Shown in pieces: positions 1 to 8,400 of a DNA stretch of 13,696 nt. The translations under genes and the position numbers were made by a program. Source of the stretch: Iamia sp052038315 (GTDB lineage Bacteria; Actinomycetota; Acidimicrobiia; Acidimicrobiales; Iamiaceae); NCBI GenBank assembly GCA_052038315.1, contig JBQGCF010000269.1, positions 1 to 13,696 on the forward strand, given 5' to 3'. A model generated the notes under the pieces. The model did not search any database, was not told the origin of the DNA, and worked only from the letters and a program-made list of their open reading frames with translations. How positions within the stretch are numbered: position 1 is the first letter of the stretch; each line of letters starts with the position of its first letter.

Positions 1-1
1 G

Positions 2-712
2 CGGCCCAAGGCCGAGATCAAGGCGCGGGTCCAGGAGCTGCTCGAGCTGGTCCACCTGGAGCAGTTCGCCGACCGCCTCCCGGCCCAGCTCTCCGGCGGC
101 CAGCGCCAGCGCATGGCCCTGGCCCGGGCCCTCGCCGTCGAGCCCAAGGTGCTGCTGCTCGACGAGCCCTTCGGCGCCCTCGACGCCAAGGTCCGCAAGG
201 AGCTGCGGGACTGGCTGCGGCGCCTCCACGACGAGGTCCACGTCACCACCGTGTTCGTCACCCACGACCAGGAGGAGGCGCTGGAGGTGGCCGACGAGAT
301 CGTCGTCATCAACGACGGCCGCATCGAGCAGATCGGTCCGCCCGACGACCTCTACGACGCTCCCGCCAACGACTTCGTGATGCGCTTCCTCGGCCCGGTG
401 ACGCAGCTCGGCGACCACCTCGTCCGGCCCCACGACCTCGTCCTGTCGTCGGCCAACCCCGGCGTGCTCGACAAGGGCTACGTCGTGTCCGGCACGGTCG
501 AGCGGATCACCCGGGTCGGCTTCGAGGTGCGGGTCGACGTGCGGACCGCCGACCAGGTCGTCCTCGTCACCCTGACCCGCACCGAGTTCGCCGGCCTCGG
601 CCTGGCGACCGGCTCGCCGGCCTGGGTCCGGGTCGTCCCCGGCGCCCCCACCGTCCTCGCCGAGGGCCCACCCCCCGACGAGGAGCAGCTCCTCGAAGCC
701 CTCGACGCCTGA
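2..712 (+). CDS. cysA: Sulfate/thiosulfate ABC transporter ATP-binding protein, CysA-like (5' end missing)
   Basis: This is the ATPase subunit of an ABC importer. It would hydrolyse ATP at the inner face of the membrane to drive uptake, most likely of sulfate or thiosulfate. The open frame enters from the left edge and gives 236 visible residues. The family is usually about 350 residues, so the Walker A region lies outside the window. Visible in order are the ABC signature LSGGQRQR (about residues 31-38), Walker B with D-loop LLLDEPFGALDAK, and the H-loop FVTHDQEEALEVAD. A C-terminal TOBE-like tail follows, beginning at RPHDLVLS. That tail resembles CysA more than other CUT1/MOI importers, but the signature and Walker B are shared with PotA, UgpC and MalK-type ATPases, so the substrate is inferred. 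The gene ends at a TGA. It is convergent with the four-gene cluster to the right and separated from it by 276 bp. Membrane subunits would be expected upstream, outside the window. Confidence 0.85.
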   Translation, partial: RPKAEIKARVQELLELVHLEQFADRLPAQLSGGQRQRMALARALAVEPKVLLLDEPFGALDAKVRKELRDWLRRLHDEVHVTTVFVTHDQEEALEVADEIVVINDGRIEQIGPPDDLYDAPANDFVMRFLGPVTQLGDHLVRPHDLVLSSANPGVLDKGYVVSGTVERITRVGFEVRVDVRTADQVVLVTLTRTEFAGLGLATGSPAWVRVVPGAPTVLAEGPPPDEEQLLEALDA

Positions 713-988
713 CCGCTCGGGGATCCTGGCGCTCGCCGGGCGGCTCGCACTGCCCTGTCGGCGTCGTCGGTCCCGGCTCGCATCCGTCCCGGCGTCGTGT
801 CCGCTGGTCGCGGCCAGCGTCGGTGTCCGCACACTCGGCGGGGTCTGCCCCGCTCCGAACCTTGTACGCGATCTACCTCTCAGGGGTAGATCGCGTACAA
901 GGTTCAGTGGTGTCTCCGGCGAACCACGTCGTTGCGATTCTTGCGACCCGATCCTGACTCGGTCCGGCTGCCGTTGCGCTCGACGCCG
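713..988. other. Convergent intergenic region
   Basis: This 276-bp gap lies between the stop of the ABC ATPase gene and the stop of the metallopeptidase gene, which is read from the other strand. Its only clear structure is the long hairpin at 857-905. The first 140 bases are GC-rich, and I see no convincing reading frame, RNA gene or promoter in them. Open frames that cross the gap are shadow frames of the GC-rich sequence. Confidence 0.7.
857..905. repeat. 49-nt perfect hairpin (21-bp arms, 7-nt spacer)
   Basis: The left arm at 857-877 (starting GAACCTTGTACGCG) is the exact reverse complement of the right arm at 885-905. The spacer is TCTCAGG. As RNA, a further G-U pair (878/884) and a C-G pair (879/883) would close it to a 3-nt loop. 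The arms are only about half G+C, far below their surroundings. There is no T-run on either side, so it is not a textbook intrinsic terminator, although its place between two convergent stops suits a bidirectional terminator. A dispersed palindromic repeat or a recombination/attachment site is also possible. The structure is certain; the function is unknown. Confidence 0.9.
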
Positions 989-2017
989 CTACGGGGTGGC
1001 CTCGGGTTCGACGCCTCTCACGAGGTCGTGGACGTAGGTGAGTTTCTTGATGACGGCGGGGGTGAGGGCGAAGGGGTAGAGGTCGGCGTGGCCCATGCTG
1101 CGGTTGACCGCGTTGAGGGCGGTGGCGAGGGCGGTCCAGTCCCGGGCGACGGTCCAGAAGGTCTCGTCGTCGACGTCGCCGTCGGCCACCACCGCCAGCT
1201 CGGCGGTCCCCTCCGACGGCCCGGCCAGCGCCATGCCGAAGGCGCCGGCGGTGTCGAGGGTGTCCCGGATGTGGAGGTAGTGGGCGAAGGTCTCGGCCCA
1301 GTCCTCCCAGGGGTGCATGGTGGCGTAGGCGCTGACCCAGCGCTCGTGCCACCCTGGCTCGGCGCCCTGCGAGTAGTGGCGGTCCAGGGCGTCCTGGTAC
1401 GACTCGGTCTCGTCGCCGAACAGCGCCCGGAACGACTCGTGGCGGCCGGCGGCGTCGACCAGCACGCCCCAGTAGTAGTGGCCGATCTCGTGGCGGAGGT
1501 GGCCGAGCACCGTGCGGTAGGGCTCGTCGAGCTGGGCCCGCAGCATCTCCCGGTGGGCGTCGTCGCTCTCGGCCAGGTCGATGGTGATGACGCCGTCGGC
1601 GTGGCCGATCGTGACCGGCTCGTAGCGGGTCGACTTGAGGTCGAACGCCAGCCCGGCCTCGGGGTCGGTGCCCCGGTCGACGATCGGCAGGCCGAGGGCG
1701 GTCAGCTGCACGACCAGGCGCCGCTTGGCCTGCTCGATGACGACGAGGTTGGCGTGGTCGTCGGGGTCGTCGTCGCCGGGGACGGTGCGGGTGAGCCGGC
1801 ACGACTCGCAGCGCGGCCCGTCGTCGGGGCGGATCAGCCACGTGCAGCCGATCAGCGGGTGCGACGCGCAGCGCACCCAGCCATCGCCCTCGGGCGAGTC
1901 GAGCACGAGGATGTCGTCGACGGGCAGGGCGAAGCCGAGGGGCGCGCCGCACCGCGGGCAGCTGGCGTCGGCGATGTCGAGGAGGTGGCCGCAGCGGCCG
2001 CATTCGTAGGGCTTCAA
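989..2017 (-). CDS. Zinc-ribbon putative zinc metallopeptidase (COG4307 / Peptidase_Mx type)
   Basis: This is a predicted cytosolic metallopeptidase of 342 residues; I see no signal peptide or membrane segment. The N-terminus carries a zinc ribbon, C6-x2-C9 and C20-x2-C23, then a second cysteine set at C50, C58 and C70-x2-C73. The catalytic HExxH is HEIGH at about 176-180, within LRHEIGHYYW. A conserved region with HPWEDWAETFAHYLHI follows and may supply the third metal ligand. This matches the COG4307 family, which commonly sits beside transglutaminase, ATP-grasp and alpha-E genes. A TTG start at 2017 is chosen because TTGA overlaps the stop of the upstream gene by 4 nt and KPYECGRCG begins directly after it. 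The frame stays open far upstream, but that part is a shadow of the transglutaminase gene. The likely role is cleavage or removal of the product made by the cluster, which is inference. It is the last gene of the cluster. Confidence 0.88.
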   Translation of the reverse strand: MKPYECGRCGHLLDIADASCPRCGAPLGFALPVDDILVLDSPEGDGWVRCASHPLIGCTWLIRPDDGPRCESCRLTRTVPGDDDPDDHANLVVIEQAKRRLVVQLTALGLPIVDRGTDPEAGLAFDLKSTRYEPVTIGHADGVITIDLAESDDAHREMLRAQLDEPYRTVLGHLRHEIGHYYWGVLVDAAGRHESFRALFGDETESYQDALDRHYSQGAEPGWHERWVSAYATMHPWEDWAETFAHYLHIRDTLDTAGAFGMALAGPSEGTAELAVVADGDVDDETFWTVARDWTALATALNAVNRSMGHADLYPFALTPAVIKKLTYVHDLVRGVEPEATP

Positions 2018-2919
2018 GGCGGCGTCGCTGCCCGCTCGGTGGGGAGCCGAACCACGTCGACCGCCACCTGCATCGTGTGTGACGTCCCGTCGGTGAAGAT
2101 GATCCCCTCGACGGGCGGGACGTCGCCGTAGTCCCGTCCCCAGGCGGTGGTGACGTGGCGGTCGCCGGCGAGGACGTCGTTGGTCGGGTCGACGCCGACC
2201 CAGCCGTCGCCGGGGAGGTGCACGGCCAGCCAGGCGTGGGTGGCGTCGGCGCCCTCCAGCCGGGCCTGGCCGGGCGGCGGCGTCGTCTCGAGGTAGCCGC
2301 TGACGTAGCGGGCGGCCAGCCCCTGGGCCCGCACACAGGCGATGGCCAGGTGGGCGAAGTCCTGGCAGACGCCCTTCCGCGCCGCCAGCGCCTCGTCGAC
2401 CGTCGTGCCGACGTCGGTCGCCCCCGGCTCGTAGTCGAAGTCGGTGTGGATCCGGTGCGAGAGGTCGACCACTGCGTCGAGCAACGGCCGGCCGGCGGCG
2501 AACGACGGCGCCGCGTACTCCCGCACCGCGGCCGACAGGGCGACCCGGGGCGACGCCAGCGCCATCTCCCGGGCGGCCAGCCCGGTGGCGTCGGTGGCCC
2601 GCCGGACCTCGTCCCGGGCGACCTCCCACGGCATGTCGGCGGCGAGGGTCGGGGGCGGGGGCCCGCTGACCTCGATCGTGCTGGTCGCCTCGATGGTGAG
2701 CGTGGTGTGGGGGGCGAGGATCGAGAAGCCGACGCAGCGGTTGCCGTGGAAGTCGGTCCGGGTGCGGCGGTCGTCGGGGACGGGCCAGAAGGACACCGTC
2801 GCGTCCTGCGGCTCCTGGCCCGGGGCGGCCCGGGGGAGGAGGTGCGTCTGGCCGTACGACGCGGTGACCTCCTCCTCGTACCGGTACTCGGTCCGGTGCG
2901 TGATCCGGTAGACGCTCAT
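2014..2919 (-). CDS. Transglutaminase-like protein (COG1305; Bact_transglu_N plus transglutaminase core)
   Basis: This is a 301-residue bacterial transglutaminase-fold protein, a papain-like thiol hydrolase or transferase. The N-terminal beta domain opens with MSVYRITHRTEYRYEEEV, typical of the Bact_transglu_N domain. The catalytic triad is intact: C185 in RKGVCQDFAH, H228 in ATHAWL and D244 in VGVDPTND. There is no signal peptide, so a cytoplasmic location is expected. The ATG at 2919 overlaps the stop of the upstream ATP-grasp/alpha-E gene (ATGA). The TGA of this gene overlaps the TTG of the metallopeptidase gene (TTGA). No strong ribosome site precedes it, which fits translational coupling. 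Members of this family beside ATP-grasp/alpha-E genes are predicted amidases or peptidases acting on the peptide made by the cluster. Whether this one hydrolyses or cross-links cannot be told from sequence. Confidence 0.92.
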   Translation of the reverse strand: MSVYRITHRTEYRYEEEVTASYGQTHLLPRAAPGQEPQDATVSFWPVPDDRRTRTDFHGNRCVGFSILAPHTTLTIEATSTIEVSGPPPPTLAADMPWEVARDEVRRATDATGLAAREMALASPRVALSAAVREYAAPSFAAGRPLLDAVVDLSHRIHTDFDYEPGATDVGTTVDEALAARKGVCQDFAHLAIACVRAQGLAARYVSGYLETTPPPGQARLEGADATHAWLAVHLPGDGWVGVDPTNDVLAGDRHVTTAWGRDYGDVPPVEGIIFTDGTSHTMQVAVDVVRLPTERAATPP

Positions 2920-5462
2920 CGGGTCGGGGCCGGGACGAGGGGGCGCTGGGGGAGGATCGGGGTGAAGTGGGCGGTGCTGATCGCCTCGGCGGCCCGGCGG
3001 AGGCCGGTGATCTGGCCGTCGAGGAAGGCGGCCAGGGCGGGCCGGTCGCGACCGTCGACCGCGTCGGTCCCGGCGAGGGCCCGGGTGTCGGCGACCCGCA
3101 CCGCGGTCCGCGTCTCCAGGACGATCCGGGCCGCCGGCGAGAGGCGCCCGTCCCCCGAGCGGTCGGGCAGGGCGTCGACGGCGTGGCCGAGGAGCGTGAC
3201 CTGGTGGGCCAGCGAGCGGGGGTTGCCGGGGTCGAGGACGAGGAGGTCGAGCAGCGTCTCGAGCTGGGCGTGCGACCGGTAGCGGCGCCGGTAGGTGATG
3301 ATGCTCTCGGTGGCGGTGAGGACCGACTCCAGCACGAGCGAGTCGGCGGCCGTGTCCCGGGCCGTGGTGACCGTCGCCCGCAGCAGCAGGGCCAGGCCGA
3401 CGCCCCGCTCCAGCCGCCGGCCGGCCTCCATGAAGTACCAGCCGGGGTCGCGCACCATGCTCTCGGCGGTCAGCCCCGACAGCGCCATCAGCGACTGCAG
3501 CGCCCGGCCGAGGGTCGAGCGGCCCACGCCCCGCGGGTAGGTCGACGCCGCCGGCCCGAGCAGCTCGTGGTCGAGCGTGGTGAGGAGCGGCCAGGTGTCG
3601 CTGGACAGCTGGTCGCGCACGGTCTGAGCGGCGTCGACGAGGCGCCGGGCCGAGAAGGCGAGGGTGCCGGGCCGGTCGACGTCGATCACCAGCGACCGCA
3701 GCTCGTCGCCCGACTCGGCCGCCGACGGCAGCTCGCCCGGCGCCGGACCGGGGTCGTCGTAGCCCGGCGCCGTCTCGGTGACCGACGACAGCGCGTGGAG
3801 CAGGACCGCCAGCGACGCCCGGCCGGCCGGGTTGGAGCCGTGCTGGAAGTCGTTGCGGCGATCGCCGACGACGCGCAGCAGGCGGATCAGCGTCTCGGCC
3901 CGCTCGGCGTAGCGCCCGAACCAGAAGAGGTTCTCGGCCGCCCGGGACGACATCGAGCCCTCGGGCGTGACCGCCTCGACCGCGGGACCGGCCTGCAGCC
4001 AGAACCCGGTGAGCCGCTCGGGCTCCGACGCCAGGACCCAGGTGTCCTTGGCGGTCAGCGCCGTGTGCGGGGTGACGCGGGCGGCCTGGTCGGGCAGCAC
4101 CCGGGTGAGGCCGCCGGGCATCGCCGCGTAGGAGTCGCCGCGGGCCACCGTGAACGTGCGCAGGACGCTGGCCCGGGCGACCAGGCCCCGATCGGTCAGC
4201 GTCGGCGTCGACCCCAGCTCGACCCGCTCGGTGCCGGTCCAGCGACCGGGGTCGGCCTCGATGCGCGTGCGCAGCGCGGCCCGCTCGGCCTCGGACAGCA
4301 GGGCGCCCTCGATCGGCGGCGGGATGCGACCGTCGGGCCGCCGCCCCACCTGGCGCACCACCATGTCGTCGAGGTGGGTCACGACGTGGGACCGGGCGGT
4401 GTCGTCGCCGCACCACCACGCCTCGGCCGACCGCAGGTGCAGGTCGTGGCCGAGCAGGGCCCGGGCCACGTCGGGGAGGAACGGCACCAGCCCCGGGTTC
4501 TCCAGCACGCCCGAGCCCAGCGGGTTGACCACCGACACCGTCCCGCGGCGGCACGCCTCGACCAGCCCGGGCACGCCCAGCTGCGAGTCCGGCCGGAGCT
4601 CGACCGGGTCGCACCACTCGGGGTCGAGGCGGCGCAGGATCACGTGGACCGGCTCGTGCCGACCGAGCGACCGCAGCCAGACCCGGCCCCGGCGCACCGT
4701 CAGGTCGGCCCCCTCGACGAGCGTGTAGCCGAGGTGCCGGGCCAGCAGGGCGTGCTCGAAGGCGGTGCCGGCGAGAGGGCCGGGGGAGAGGACGACGATG
4801 CGGGGGTCGTCGACCTCGGGCGGGGCGGCGGCGACCAGGGCGGTGCGGAGCGACCGGAAGAACGGCGCCAGCCGGTGGACCTCGCTGTCCCGGTAGAGGC
4901 TGGGGAAGACCCGCGACGTCACCTCCCGGTTCTGGAGGGCGTAGCCGGCGCCGGCCGGGGCCTGGGCCCGGTGGGTCAGCACGAGGTGCTCGCCGTCGGG
5001 GCCGCGGGCCAGGTCGAAGGCGGCGGTGACCAGCTGGACCGGCCCCTCGAGGGCGATGCCGTCGCAGGGGCGGAGGAAGGCCGGGTCGCCGAAGACCAGC
5101 TCGGCCGGGAGCACGCCCTGGCGGAGGAGGTGGCGGGGCCCGTAGAGGTCGGCGAGCAGCAGGTTCAGGAGGTCGGTGCGCTCGACGATGCCCCGCTCGA
5201 TCGCCCCCCACTCTTCGCTGGTCAGCAGGGCGGGGACGGGGTCGAGGGCCCAGCGCCGGAGGGGCTCGGTGCCGGTCCCGTCGAAGGTGACGCCGTCCTC
5301 GTCGAGCAGCCGGTCCGACTCGTGCCGCCGCTCCCTCAGCTCGTCCAGGCCCAGCTCGTCGAGCGACGAGGCCACCCGCGTCCACGGGCCCCGCACCTCG
5401 CCGCTCGGCGTCCGCATGGCGTCGTAGCGCGGCAGCACGGGTGAGGGGGGCGTGGTCGTCAT
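2916..5462 (-). CDS. Circularly permuted ATP-grasp (COG2308) fused to alpha-E domain (COG2307)
   Basis: This 848-residue protein joins two families that are often separate genes. Residues 1 to about 500 match the circularly permuted ATP-grasp family. Landmarks are LLLADLYGPRHLLRQGVLP near 101-119, AGYALQNREVTSRVFP near 171-187, SVVNPLGSGVLENPG near 310-324 and TPHTALTAKDTWVLAS near 464-479. ATP-grasp enzymes activate a carboxylate as acyl phosphate and ligate it to an amine, so an amide or peptide ligase is expected. Residues from about 504 begin the alpha-helical alpha-E domain with MSSRAAENLFWFGRYAERAETLIRLL and run to the end; alpha-E has no established activity. The ATG at 5462 lies 17 bp after the stop of the DUF2126 gene, without a clear ribosome site. 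The stop overlaps the next ATG by 4 nt. The same frame is open upstream to 8738, but from about 7040 to 5463 that is a shadow frame and should not be read as N-terminal protein. Confidence 0.9.
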   Translation of the reverse strand: MTTTPPSPVLPRYDAMRTPSGEVRGPWTRVASSLDELGLDELRERRHESDRLLDEDGVTFDGTGTEPLRRWALDPVPALLTSEEWGAIERGIVERTDLLNLLLADLYGPRHLLRQGVLPAELVFGDPAFLRPCDGIALEGPVQLVTAAFDLARGPDGEHLVLTHRAQAPAGAGYALQNREVTSRVFPSLYRDSEVHRLAPFFRSLRTALVAAAPPEVDDPRIVVLSPGPLAGTAFEHALLARHLGYTLVEGADLTVRRGRVWLRSLGRHEPVHVILRRLDPEWCDPVELRPDSQLGVPGLVEACRRGTVSVVNPLGSGVLENPGLVPFLPDVARALLGHDLHLRSAEAWWCGDDTARSHVVTHLDDMVVRQVGRRPDGRIPPPIEGALLSEAERAALRTRIEADPGRWTGTERVELGSTPTLTDRGLVARASVLRTFTVARGDSYAAMPGGLTRVLPDQAARVTPHTALTAKDTWVLASEPERLTGFWLQAGPAVEAVTPEGSMSSRAAENLFWFGRYAERAETLIRLLRVVGDRRNDFQHGSNPAGRASLAVLLHALSSVTETAPGYDDPGPAPGELPSAAESGDELRSLVIDVDRPGTLAFSARRLVDAAQTVRDQLSSDTWPLLTTLDHELLGPAASTYPRGVGRSTLGRALQSLMALSGLTAESMVRDPGWYFMEAGRRLERGVGLALLLRATVTTARDTAADSLVLESVLTATESIITYRRRYRSHAQLETLLDLLVLDPGNPRSLAHQVTLLGHAVDALPDRSGDGRLSPAARIVLETRTAVRVADTRALAGTDAVDGRDRPALAAFLDGQITGLRRAAEAISTAHFTPILPQRPLVPAPTR

Positions 5463-5479
5463 CGTTCGGCGGCCGACGC

Positions 5480-8400
5480 TCAGGCGGTGGGGGGCACCCG
5501 GCCGGCGCCCGGGATCCGCCGGAGGTCGAGCGTGCGAGGGTAGTCCTGCGCCGGCCCCGGGGTCGGCAGCCGCAGGGCGGTGACGTCGATCGGCCCGGCG
5601 CTGTGGCCGATCTCCTCGAAGCGGCTCGCCCGGCGGGCCTCGGCCTCGTTGGCGTTGACCGGGAAGCGCTCGTAGCCCCGGCCGCCGGGGTGGACGACGT
5701 GGTGGCGGCAGCCGCCGAGCGAGCGGCCGAGGGCGAGGTCGACGACGTCGAAGGTCAGCGGTGCGTGGATCCCGATCGTCGGGTGCAGGGCCGACGGCGG
5801 CGACCAGGCCCGGTAGCGGACCCCCGCCACGAGGAGCCCCCGGGTCGCCGTGCTGTGGAGCGGGACGGGGATGCCGTTGCACGTGACGAGCTGCCGACCG
5901 GGGACGAGGCCGGTGACGCCGACCTGGATGCGCTCGACCGACGAGTCGACGTAGCGGGAGGTGCCGGTGCCGGTGGCCTCCTCGCCGAGGACGTCCCACG
6001 GCTCGATGGCGCCCCGCAGCTCGAGCTCCACGTCGCCGGCCACCACCGTCCCGATGCGGGGGAACCGCATCTCCAGGAACGGATCGATCCACGCCGGGTC
6101 GAAGGCGATGCCGTGCGCCTGCAGGTCGGCGATCACCGCCCCGATGTCGGCCTCGACCCAGTGCGGCAGCAGGAAGCGATCGTGCAGCTCGGTGCCCCAG
6201 CGGACGAGCGGCTCGGTCCACGGCGTCTCCCAGAAGCGGGCGACCAGGGCCCGCACCAGGAGGGCCTGGACCAGCGCCATCTGCGGGTGCGGGGGCCTCT
6301 CGAAGCCCCGCATCTCCAGCAGCCCGAGCCGGCCCCGCTCGGAGTCCGGGCTGAACAGCTTGTCGATGCACAGCTCGGCCCGGTGGGTGTTGCCGGTGAC
6401 GTCGACCAGGAGGTTGCGCAGCAGGCGGTCGACCATCCACGGCGAGACGTCGGGTCCCAGCCGCGCCATCTCGGAGAAGGAGATCTCCAGCTCGTGCAGG
6501 GCGCTGTCCCGGCCCTCGTCGATCCGGGGTGCCTGGCTGGTCGGGCCCACGAAGCGGCCCGAGAACAGGTACGACAGCGAGGGGTGGCCCTGCCAGAAGC
6601 CGATGATCGACCGGACCAGGTCGGGCCGGCGCAGCAGCGGGCTGTCGGCCGCGGTCGGGCCGCCGAGGGTGAGGTGGTTGCCGCCACCGGTGCCCGAGTG
6701 GGTGCCGTCGAGGTCGAAGGTCTCGGTGCCCAGCCGGGTCGCCCGGGCCTCGGCGTACAGCTCGGTCGTGGTCCGCTCCAGCTCCTCCCAGCTCGCCGTG
6801 GGCATGACGTTGACCTCGATCACGCCGGGGTCCGGCGTCACCGCCAGGCTCCGCAGCCGGGGGTCCGACGGCGGCGGGTAGCCCTCCAGCACCACCGGCT
6901 GCTGCAGGTCGGCGGCCGTCTCCTCGATCGCCGCGAGCAGGGCGACCAGGTCCTCCAGGTGGGTCAGCGGCGGCAGGAAGACGTGCGCCCGCCCGCCCCG
7001 GGCCTCCACCGCCAGCGCCGTCGGCGGCACATCCCCCACCCCCACCTGCGAACTCGGGGGCGGGGCTGGTGTAGGCGGCTCTGGGGAGGAGGGGTTGGCG
7101 GGGCTCGAAGGGGGAGCGGTCGGGCGGCGGGGCGGCGGGGTGCCAGGCGAGCGAGGCGAGGGGCAGCCGCAGGCCGATCGGCGAGTCGCCGGGGAGCAGG
7201 ACGAGCTGGCCGCGCCGCAGGTGCCAGGGGGCCGACACCCACCGCGTCGGCTCGTCGTCCCGGCGCCGCCGGTCCGGGTCGGGGGCGAGGGGCAGCACCC
7301 AGCCGACGGGATCGATGCTGTCGAGGGCGGCGACGAGGCGGGCCCGGGCGGCAGGGTCGGTGAGGCGGGGATCGGCCGGGTCGAGGTCGACCTCCGGGGG
7401 CGGCCCGGCGGGGAGGGCGGCCTCGGCGGCCAGGGCGAGGAGCGGGTCCTCGTAGGCGGGCAGCACCGCCTCGGCGCCCACGCCCAGCCGCTCGGCGATG
7501 CCGTGGGCCACGGCCTCGACGTCGGGCTGGTCGGGGGTCGGCGGGGGCTGCGGGTTGGGGTCGGCCAGGAGGGTGCGGTCCCGCCACAGCGGCTCGCCGT
7601 CGGCGCGCCAGGCCAGCCCGATGTGCCAGCGGGGGAGGGGCTCGCCCGGGTACCACTTGCCCTGGCCGTGCTGGACGATGCCGCCGGGCGCCCACCGCTC
7701 CCGCAGCCGCCAGGTGAGGTCGGCGGCCAGGCGGCGCTTGTCGGGCCCGTCGGCGGCGACGGTCCACTGCGGCGACTCCATGTCGTCGATCGACACGAAC
7801 GTCGGCTCGCCGCCCATCGTCAGCCGCACGTCCCCGGCGACCAGCCGCTCGTCGACGGCCCGGCCGAGGGCCTGGACGGCCTGCCACTGCGATTCCCGGT
7901 ACGGCTTGGTGACCCGTGGGTCCTCGTGCACCCGGGTGACCCGGTTGCTGAACCCCATCTCGACCTCGACCACCTCGGTGGCGCCGGTGATGGGGGCGGC
8001 CGAGGACGGCTCGGGGGTGCCGGCCAGCGGGATGTGGCCCTCGCCGGCGAACAGCCCGGAGGTCGGGTCGAGGCCGACCCAGCCGGCGCCGGGCAGGAAC
8101 ACCTCGGCCCAGGCGTGGAGGTCGGTGAAGTCCTCGGTCGGCCCGCTGGGACCGTCGAGGGCGGGCAGGTCGGCGACCAGCTGGACCAGGTAGCCGGACA
8201 CGAAGCGGGCGGCCAGGCCGAGGTGGCGCAGCACCTGGACGAGCAGCCAGGCCGAGTCCCGGCACGAGCCGATGCCCCGCTCCAGGGTGTGCTCGGGCTC
8301 CTGGACGCCGGCCTCCATGCGGATCGAGTAGGCGACCTCGGCCTGGATGCGCCGGTTGACGTCGGCCACGAAGTCCGTGGTGCCGGGCCCGTCGTCGCGC

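Noticed and set aside
478..834. 118-codon minus-strand frame antisense to the ABC ATPase end
   Set aside because: It has low-complexity Arg/Ser/Thr composition, no ribosome site, and overlaps a conserved coding end.
857..905. Hairpin as a transposon terminal repeat or CRISPR repeat
   Set aside because: There is only one hairpin and no transposase, target duplication or repeated spacer unit in the window.
5480..7045. Separate stand-alone gene starting at the GTG at 7045
   Set aside because: It lacks a ribosome site, begins in the middle of a known single-chain family, and is explained by a one-base frame change. It remains a fallback if the frameshift is real.
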